A DNA stretch of 19,715 nt, from the NCBI GenBank assembly GCA_023459355.1, contig JAEWUM010000055.1, positions 1 to 19,715 on the forward strand, in the 5' to 3' direction. This DNA comes from Bacteroidota bacterium (GTDB lineage: Bacteria; Bacteroidota; Bacteroidia; Bacteroidales; Paludibacteraceae). Positions 14,616 through 19,715 of the stretch are shown piece after piece. Positions within the stretch are counted from its first letter, which is position 1. Every line of letters starts with the position of its first letter. Under the pieces are notes generated by a model. It worked only from the letters and a program-made list of their open reading frames with translations. It was not told where the DNA came from and made no database searches. The translations under genes were made by a program, and so were the position numbers.

Positions 14616-15143
14616 ATGGTTGATAATGATGTAATATTAGTGGATAAACAGGATGTTGCCATTGGGAGTATGAATAAGATAGAAGCTCATCTGGGAGCTC
14701 ATCTGCATCGTGCCATTTCGGTCTTCATCGTCAATAGCAAGGGAGAATGGCTATTGCAGCAAAGAACAACCGACAAGTACCATTCGAAAGGATTATGGTC
14801 GAACGCATGTTGCAGTCACCCTGCCCCGGGAGAAAAGACAGCTGACGCTGCAGTAAGGAGGCTGAAGTACGAAATGGGCATTACAGCACCTCTAACCGAT
14901 CTATTCAGTTTTTACTACGAAGCTGAGCTTGAAAACGGATTGACCGAGCACGAAATCGATCATGTTTTCTGGGGAGTATGTGATGATAAACCCAATCCCA
15001 ATCCGCAGGAAGTGATGGATTATCGTTATGTTGATTACCTGACCCTTCTGAACGAAGTAAGTGTTTCTCCGGAAAAATACTCAGCATGGTTTAAGATAAT
15101 TGTCCAGCAGGTTCAGGCTCACGCAAAAAACATGCATGCATGA
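14616..15143 (+). CDS. idi: Isopentenyl-diphosphate delta-isomerase, type I
   Basis: A 175-residue Nudix-fold enzyme that interconverts isopentenyl and dimethylallyl diphosphate, supplying allylic primer for geranylgeranyl diphosphate. The catalytic cysteine motif is intact (WSNACCSHP, Cys66 by alignment with E. coli Cys67), as is the catalytic glutamate region 'EHEIDHVFWG' (Glu113, like E. coli Glu116). Metal-binding histidines are likely His25 and His31, and the 'QEVMDYRYVD' segment near the end is typical. Length matches bacterial type I enzymes. It sits 4 bp after crtB and its stop overlaps the next start (ATGA). Its place inside the crt operon links precursor supply to pigment synthesis. 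Confidence 0.93.
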   Translation: MVDNDVILVDKQDVAIGSMNKIEAHLGAHLHRAISVFIVNSKGEWLLQQRTTDKYHSKGLWSNACCSHPAPGEKTADAAVRRLKYEMGITAPLTDLFSFYYEAELENGLTEHEIDHVFWGVCDDKPNPNPQEVMDYRYVDYLTLLNEVSVSPEKYSAWFKIIVQQVQAHAKNMHA

Positions 15144-15796
15144 AATCAAATAAACTGATAACAATACTCAAGGATCCGCAGGAAATACGGCGTTTTCTGG
15201 TTTGGTTTTATATCATTGGAATTGCAGGAATGGTGATTCCGGCCACTTCCGCTCTATTCATGAAACTGACTCCTTTAGCGCTGCTGATGAACTTCGGATT
15301 GCTGTTAACACACCACGAAACTAAATTTTCAGTAATAACAATACTGATTTTCAGTTTGATTCTGCTATCAGGTTTTTTTATTGAGATTATCGGTGTTCAA
15401 ACAGGCATTATATTCGGTGAATACGTTTATGGAAAAGGCCTCGGATGGAAACTATGGGATACACCTCTTATCATCGGATTAAACTGGTTATTGCTCGTTT
15501 ACACAACCGCAACCATCACGCAAAAAATAAAAATCCATAATATTATACGAATTGCATTGGGTGCGGGCATGATGTTGGTTTATGATCTTATCATGGAGCA
15601 GGTAGCTCCCCGGATGGACATGTGGTCGTGGAAAAATGGAATTATTCCGATTGAAAATTATATCGCCTGGTTTGTGATTGCGTCCTTGTTTCATGCCCTG
15701 ATTCAGTTCAGCGGCATTAAAATAAAGAACAAACTCTCAGAAACAGTGCTTATAGCTCAGTTTGTTTTTTTTGTAATTCTGTTCATCTTGTTCTAA
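15140..15796 (+). CDS. cruF: CruF-like carotenoid hydratase (DUF422 / carotenoid biosynthesis protein)
   Basis: A 218-residue integral membrane protein with six or seven helices (about 18-38, 44-60, 66-90, 110-127, 135-153, 172-192 and 200-218). The central 'EIIGVQTGIIFGEYVYGKGL' and 'WDTPLIIGLNWLLLVY' are the signature of the DUF422 family, which includes CruF, the C-1',2' hydratase of gamma-carotene-type ends in cyanobacteria and Salinibacter, and the related haloarchaeal bisanhydrobacterioruberin hydratase. It probably adds water to a psi end group, creating the tertiary hydroxyl that the downstream glycosyltransferase would use. Acidic and aromatic residues near 150-170 (LIMEQVAPRMDMWSW) are typical. 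The start overlaps the idi stop, and the next gene follows with no gap. Exact substrate and regiochemistry are inferred. Confidence 0.8.
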   Translation: MKSNKLITILKDPQEIRRFLVWFYIIGIAGMVIPATSALFMKLTPLALLMNFGLLLTHHETKFSVITILIFSLILLSGFFIEIIGVQTGIIFGEYVYGKGLGWKLWDTPLIIGLNWLLLVYTTATITQKIKIHNIIRIALGAGMMLVYDLIMEQVAPRMDMWSWKNGIIPIENYIAWFVIASLFHALIQFSGIKIKNKLSETVLIAQFVFFVILFILF

Positions 15797-16414
15797 ATGA
15801 TTATCAAGGCAAAACATAATCCACTGGTTGTCAACTTCTTCAACACATATTCAAAGAAGAAAATCAGACATAACTTTCAGCAGGTAGTGATCAAAGGAGA
15901 CATTGATGTAAGTAATCATGCTGTATTACTAGTCTCCAATCACCTCGGCTGGTGGGATGGATTCTGGGCTTTGTATTTAAACATCAAGCTGTTTAAAAAG
16001 AAATTCCACTTTATGATGGATGAGAAAGAATTAGCAAAAAGGTGGCTGTTTTCTTATGCCGGCGGTTTTTCTGTAGCCCCGCACAACAAATCAATACTTG
16101 AAAGTCTCCGGTACGCATCTGAGCTATTACAGGATACAAACAATCTGGTATTAATTTATCCGCAGGGAAAACTCTATTCATCTTGTTGCAATGATATCCG
16201 GTTTATGAAAGGAATTAACCGTATCAAAACAGCAGAGACAACCAAAACTGTTCTTTTGGTTCAATTTGTCGATTACTTTCAACACGAAAAGCCAACTGTA
16301 TATCTTTACACCAAAGAAGCTGACAAAGGGCAATCTACGAAGAATAATTATGAAGAACAATACCAGGCTTTCTACAATGCCTGCATGGAAGAACAAAGTA
16401 AAATAATAATATGA
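15797..16414 (+). CDS. PlsC-like acyltransferase, probable carotenoid glycoside acyltransferase
   Basis: A 205-residue membrane-associated acyltransferase of the lysophosphatidic acid acyltransferase fold. The catalytic HX4D is His49-Asp54 in 'SNHLGWWDG'. The substrate-binding motif III appears as YPQG (121-124) rather than the usual FPEG. It is shorter than most PlsC proteins and ends soon after this motif. In a carotenoid operon, next to a GT2 glycosyltransferase, the likely role is esterifying the sugar of a carotenoid glycoside with a fatty acid, as CruD does in green sulfur bacteria; ordinary phospholipid synthesis is less likely but not excluded. The start follows the CruF stop directly, and the stop overlaps the next start (ATGA). 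Confidence 0.82.
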   Translation: MIIKAKHNPLVVNFFNTYSKKKIRHNFQQVVIKGDIDVSNHAVLLVSNHLGWWDGFWALYLNIKLFKKKFHFMMDEKELAKRWLFSYAGGFSVAPHNKSILESLRYASELLQDTNNLVLIYPQGKLYSSCCNDIRFMKGINRIKTAETTKTVLLVQFVDYFQHEKPTVYLYTKEADKGQSTKNNYEEQYQAFYNACMEEQSKIII

Positions 16415-17502
16415 TATACTTCGCCTACTTCATAATGATCTTTGCCGGATTGCAATTACTGATTGCATTGCTGAATGTTGTCTTCAGGGTAAATTATGGT
16501 TCGTACAAAACCACTGCCAACCACCTGATTTCAGTCATTATTCCGGTTAGAAATGAATCGGGAAAAATTGAAAATTTATTAAATGACCTGACACAACAAT
16601 GTTATCGAAATTTAGAGATTATCGTGGTGGATGATGATTCGGAAGACAATTCCAGAGAAATCGTTACAGAAAAAGCAGTTGCAGATTCCAGAATACAACT
16701 GATAAGTTCCGGATTGCCTGACAGTTTCTGGTTGGGAAAAAATCATGCCTGTTACCGGGGAGCAAAAGCAGCAAAAGGTAAATATTTGTTTTTTTTAGAT
16801 GCAGATGTCAGGCTAAAACCAGAAGCAATCGGCAGCATCACGGGGTATTTCGAAAAGAAACGTCCGGTTTTTCTTTCAGTGTTTCCAAAACAAATACTCG
16901 AAAACAGAGGAGTAAAGAAAGTGGTACCCATCATGAATTATATTTTACTGAGTTTATTACCGTTGTTTTTGGTCAGACGATCGGGGTTTTCTTCCATATC
17001 AGCGGCAAACGGTCAGTTTATGCTTTTCGATACCGATATTTACAGGGCATTTGAACCACACAAAAGGTTTAAACGTGAGAAAGTAGAAGATATTCAGATA
17101 GCCCGTTTCTTGAAAAAGAAAAAAATGAAGATTGCCTGTCTGACCGGCAATGACGACATCAGTTGCAGGATGTATGACAATTACGAAGAAGCCATGGAAG
17201 GTTTCAGTAAAAATGTAGCGGCTTTTTTTGGTAACTCATATTTACTGGCTATCATTTTCTGGTTCGTTACTTTCACCGGAATCATTTGGACAGTGTGCTT
17301 TTCACCTTGGTTTTTTACCCCGATATACATTGTAATGACCATCGGGACGCGCGTATTCATTTCAATTACGAGCCGGCAAAAAACAGATGACAACATCCTG
17401 TTGCATTATGCTCAACTTTACAACTTAGGATTACTGATTAGAAAATCAATACAACATCAAAAAAATAAAACTTACCAATGGAAAGGAAGAAATATAGCTT
17501 AA
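16411..17502 (+). CDS. GT2 glycosyltransferase, probable carotenoid glycosyltransferase (CruC-like)
   Basis: A 363-residue membrane glycosyltransferase. An N-terminal helix (5-25) is followed by the GT-A domain: 'SVIIPVRNES' (41-50), 'VVDDDSED' (72-79), the metal-binding DAD at 130-132 in 'FFLDADVR', and the acceptor-side 'VEDIQIARFLK' (225-235), with E226-D227 as probable catalytic acids. Two or three C-terminal helices (~270-315) follow, and the protein ends in 'QWKGRNIA', a form of the QxxRW-type motif. This matches the GT2 carotenoid glucosyltransferases (CruC and related). Sugar attachment to the hydroxyl made by the CruF-like enzyme is inferred from context; the sugar cannot be told. 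It overlaps the acyltransferase by 4 bp and the TPR gene by 25 bp, indicating a single transcript. Confidence 0.84.
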   Translation: MIYFAYFIMIFAGLQLLIALLNVVFRVNYGSYKTTANHLISVIIPVRNESGKIENLLNDLTQQCYRNLEIIVVDDDSEDNSREIVTEKAVADSRIQLISSGLPDSFWLGKNHACYRGAKAAKGKYLFFLDADVRLKPEAIGSITGYFEKKRPVFLSVFPKQILENRGVKKVVPIMNYILLSLLPLFLVRRSGFSSISAANGQFMLFDTDIYRAFEPHKRFKREKVEDIQIARFLKKKKMKIACLTGNDDISCRMYDNYEEAMEGFSKNVAAFFGNSYLLAIIFWFVTFTGIIWTVCFSPWFFTPIYIVMTIGTRVFISITSRQKTDDNILLHYAQLYNLGLLIRKSIQHQKNKTYQWKGRNIA

Positions 17503-18209
17503 TTGTGGTGATGTTGTTGTTATTGTATCCTGCTGTTGCAGAACCCACATTCAGCAGCCGGATATACGATGCCTACATTTCAGGTAACATGACTGAGTGG
17601 AAAAAGATCTTACAGGAAACTGAACAACAAAAAAAACAGAGTAGTGCTTTTCTGCTAGAGCAAATTAACTATCAATACGGTTACATCGGTTGGTGTCTGG
17701 GTACCAATAAAAAAAACGAAGCAAAAATCTGGATGGAGAAAATGGAAAAGAACATGGAGATTCTGGAAAAAAGGAACTATCAGCCTTCGATGATTGCCGC
17801 TTACAGAGGTTCGATGATTGGATTCAGAATCGGTCTGAATAAAATGCAGGCACCCTTTATCGGAGGTAAGAGTATCACATACGCCAAAACCGCCATGGAA
17901 TCAGACCCGAAAAACCCGCTGGGATTCTTTCTGTATGGCAACATCTTATTTTATACTCCGGAATTCTTCGGTGGTGCTAAGGAAGAAGCATTAAATCATT
18001 ATCTAAAGGCATTAAAAAACATGGAGGAAAACCCTTCGTGGAGAAACAAAAACTGGAATTATCTGAATTTACTTACCGTTTTAGCTACAGCCTATTACGA
18101 ATACAATCAGCAGGATAAAGCATTAATATATTTACAAAAAGCACTAAAAGCCGAACCAGACTTTCAGTGGGTTAAAAAAGAATTATATCCGAAATTCTCA
18201 AAAAAATAG
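17478..18209 (+). CDS. Exported TPR-repeat protein in the carotenoid operon
   Basis: A 243-residue protein with a signal peptide (about 1-21, ending YPAVA) and otherwise helical. A clear TPR lies at ~195-228 ('NLLTVLATAYYEYNQQDKAL' then 'IYLQKALKAEP'); another helical pair at ~133-180 ('YAKTAMESDPKNPLGFFLYG', then 'AKEEALNHYLKAL') looks like a degenerate TPR. No lipobox or C-terminal sorting domain is present, so it is probably periplasmic. It begins 25 bp inside the glycosyltransferase gene, so it is co-translated with the carotenoid enzymes. TPR domains scaffold protein complexes; a role in assembling the enzymes or in moving the pigment to the outer membrane is possible but only inferred. 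No enzymatic motif is seen. Confidence 0.72.
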   Translation: MERKKYSLIVVMLLLLYPAVAEPTFSSRIYDAYISGNMTEWKKILQETEQQKKQSSAFLLEQINYQYGYIGWCLGTNKKNEAKIWMEKMEKNMEILEKRNYQPSMIAAYRGSMIGFRIGLNKMQAPFIGGKSITYAKTAMESDPKNPLGFFLYGNILFYTPEFFGGAKEEALNHYLKALKNMEENPSWRNKNWNYLNLLTVLATAYYEYNQQDKALIYLQKALKAEPDFQWVKKELYPKFSKK

Positions 18210-18300
18210 CGTTTTTATCATTTAATTATTTTAGCACTTACGTGACTAATGTGGTTAAATATTAGTTTTTATATTTTTAAATGATATAATATTTAATAAA
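18210..18300 (+). other. Gap between the carotenoid operon and crtI
   Basis: Ninety-one AT-rich bases with no terminator and no complete TTTG-N19..21-TAnnTTTG match. The closest -7 candidate is TATATTTT at 18270-18277. The desaturase may be read through from the crtB promoter or have a weak promoter of its own. I found no copy of the TACAAATTT half-site here. Confidence 0.35.
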
Positions 18301-19715
18301 ATGGAAAAAGAAGTATTAGTGGTAGGAGCCGGATTGGGTGGGTTAACAACTGCCTTGCGACTGGCAAAAAAGGGATATGATGTCGAAATAATTGAAAAAA
18401 ACAACCAGGCCGGGGGGCGTCTGAATCAAATTAAAAAAGACGGTTTTACTTTCGATACCGGCCCGAGTTTTTTCAGCATGTCGTATGAGTTCAAGGAATT
18501 TGCCAAAGATTGCGGCATAGAGCTTCCGTTTGAGTTTATCGAACTGGATCCGCTTTATACGGTAAATTTCAGCGACAGTCCGAAAACTTATACGTTATAT
18601 AAGGACATCGACAGACTAGCTGCCGAGTTTGCGGAAAAAGAGCCGGATTTTAAAGAAAAAATGTTGAAATACCTCGGGAAATCGGGAGCACTTTATAATG
18701 ATACGGTTGACATTGTTATCAAATCCAATTTCGACTCTGTATTGCAGTACCTGATTACCCTGATGAAGGTAAATCCGGTACATCTGCCAGTCTTGCTGAA
18801 AACTTTCTGGCAGCAGGTAGAGCAACATTTTGATTCGAAAGAAGCACAACAGATTGTTTCGCTCATTGCTTTTTTCTTAGGCAGAACACCATTCGACACC
18901 TCGGCTGTTTACACCCTCCTTTCACACATAGAGTTCAAACACGACGGTTATTACAATGTCAAGGGAGGGATGTATAAAATTGTGGAAGGATTGGTTGACG
19001 AACTGAAAAAGGCCGGTGTTAAAATCAACTATGGCGTGGAAATCACCGGATTTAAACAGAAAGATGGAAAAATAGCCAAACTCATCGATCAGACTGGTAA
19101 AGTCTGGACTGCCAGCGCCTATGTCATCAATGCAGATGCGGCTGTTTTCCGGGGCAGGGTATTGAACAAACGGAAATACAGAGAAAGCAAACTCCGGAAA
19201 ATGAAGTGGACGATGGGGTATCTTACCTTTTACATCGGAGTAAAAGGCAAATTGCCCCAGGTAAATCATCACAATTATTTTCTGGGGAGCAATTACAAAG
19301 ATTATGCGCTGAAGGTTTTGAAGCAGCCCGACACACTGGAGAAGCCTTATTATTACGTCAACATGCTATCCAAGCACAATGATGAGTGTGCGCCTGAGGG
19401 TTGCGAAAGTTTGTTCTTTGTCTGCCCCGTACCCAACATGCTTTACAAGAAAAACTGGGATGATAAAGATAAGATTGTAGATAGCATTATCAGCGATTTT
19501 TCCAAACGCATTGGGCAGGATATTACAAAATCCATCATTTCCAGAACAGTTTACACACCCGTGGAATGGGAGAAATACTTCAACCTATACATGGGAAGTG
19601 GCCTGGGATTATCTCATCACATGATGCAAATCGGAGCATTTCGTCCGGCCAACAAAGACGAAGATTACAACAATGTCTTTTATGTAGGTGCATCCACCGT
19701 GCCGGGAGCAGGCTT
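18301..19715 (+). CDS. crtI: CrtI-family carotenoid desaturase (partial, runs off the window)
   Basis: An open frame of 471 codons without a stop, cut by the window edge; only ~20-30 residues should be missing. The N-terminus has the dinucleotide-binding motif 'VVGAGLGGLTTALRLAKKGY' (7-26) with the trailing 'EKNNQAGGR' and 'FDTGPSFF'. The middle 'GRTPFDTSAVYTLLSHIEF' and 'GYYNVKGGMYKIVEGLVDEL' and the late 'APEGCESLFFVCPVPNM' are typical of phytoene desaturases. The FAD-binding end reads 'FYVGASTVPGAG', with Val where many CrtI proteins have His (HPG). CrtI converts phytoene to lycopene or a shorter polyene; related CrtD-type enzymes desaturate hydroxylated carotenoids, and sequence alone does not separate them here. 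With crtB upstream and no other desaturase in view, CrtI is the simplest call. Confidence 0.9.
   Translation, partial: MEKEVLVVGAGLGGLTTALRLAKKGYDVEIIEKNNQAGGRLNQIKKDGFTFDTGPSFFSMSYEFKEFAKDCGIELPFEFIELDPLYTVNFSDSPKTYTLYKDIDRLAAEFAEKEPDFKEKMLKYLGKSGALYNDTVDIVIKSNFDSVLQYLITLMKVNPVHLPVLLKTFWQQVEQHFDSKEAQQIVSLIAFFLGRTPFDTSAVYTLLSHIEFKHDGYYNVKGGMYKIVEGLVDELKKAGVKINYGVEITGFKQKDGKIAKLIDQTGKVWTASAYVINADAAVFRGRVLNKRKYRESKLRKMKWTMGYLTFYIGVKGKLPQVNHHNYFLGSNYKDYALKVLKQPDTLEKPYYYVNMLSKHNDECAPEGCESLFFVCPVPNMLYKKNWDDKDKIVDSIISDFSKRIGQDITKSIISRTVYTPVEWEKYFNLYMGSGLGLSHHMMQIGAFRPANKDEDYNNVFYVGASTVPGAG

Noticed and set aside
18240..18300. Promoter and MarR operator directly upstream of crtI
   Set aside because: Only a partial -7 match (TATATTTT) and no TTTG at the right distance; the palindromes here are short AT-only runs.

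Overview
The window looks like a chromosomal segment of a Bacteroidota bacterium, probably of the order Bacteroidales. Four things point there. Promoters fit the Bacteroidota pattern TTTG-N19..21-TAnnTTTG, and almost no gene has a Shine-Dalgarno sequence. One secreted protein ends in a type IX secretion (T9SS) type A-like C-terminal domain. Several families present (DUF486, DUF4914, and DUF1566/FISUMP-like domains joined to beta-helix pieces) are typical of the phylum. The DNA is AT-rich and densely coding. I saw no tRNA, rRNA, insertion sequence, CRISPR array or integrase.

Layout. Positions 1-540: a small DUF486 membrane protein (+). Positions 545-4282: a minus-strand run of an M48 metalloprotease lipoprotein, a YgjV-like membrane protein fused to a GNAT-like domain, and an SLC12/cation-chloride-cotransporter-like permease. 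Positions 4402-5024: a monocistronic dps gene with a good promoter and terminator. Positions 5116-7735: an XRE-cupin regulator followed by a DUF4914 P-loop protein. A repeated inverted repeat, ATTAAGT-N3-ACTTAAT-like, flanks the regulator and may be its operator. The DUF4914 gene ends at a strong bidirectional terminator.

Positions 7735-12870: a four-gene minus-strand operon for surface proteins. In transcription order: a protein with the start of a beta-helix plus a DUF1566/FISUMP-like domain; a protein with middle beta-helix rungs plus a second such domain; a protein with the closing beta-helix segment ('IDIGAVEY') plus a T9SS-type C-terminus; and a double-membrane-anchored protein with a PVGDG-TM-basic tail. 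The first three each have their own signal peptide. Together they read, in order, like one beta-helix adhesin cut into three exported pieces. This is the most unusual thing in the window.

Positions 12966-19715: a carotenoid locus. A MarR-type regulator is divergent from crtB (phytoene synthase), idi (type I IPP isomerase), a CruF-like carotenoid hydratase, a PlsC-like acyltransferase, a GT2 glycosyltransferase and a secreted TPR protein, all tightly packed or overlapping. A CrtI-family desaturase follows after a 91-bp gap and runs off the window. The set predicts a hydroxylated carotenoid that is glycosylated and then acylated (a carotenoid glycoside ester). TACAAA-type half-sites between the MarR gene and crtB are the probable operators.
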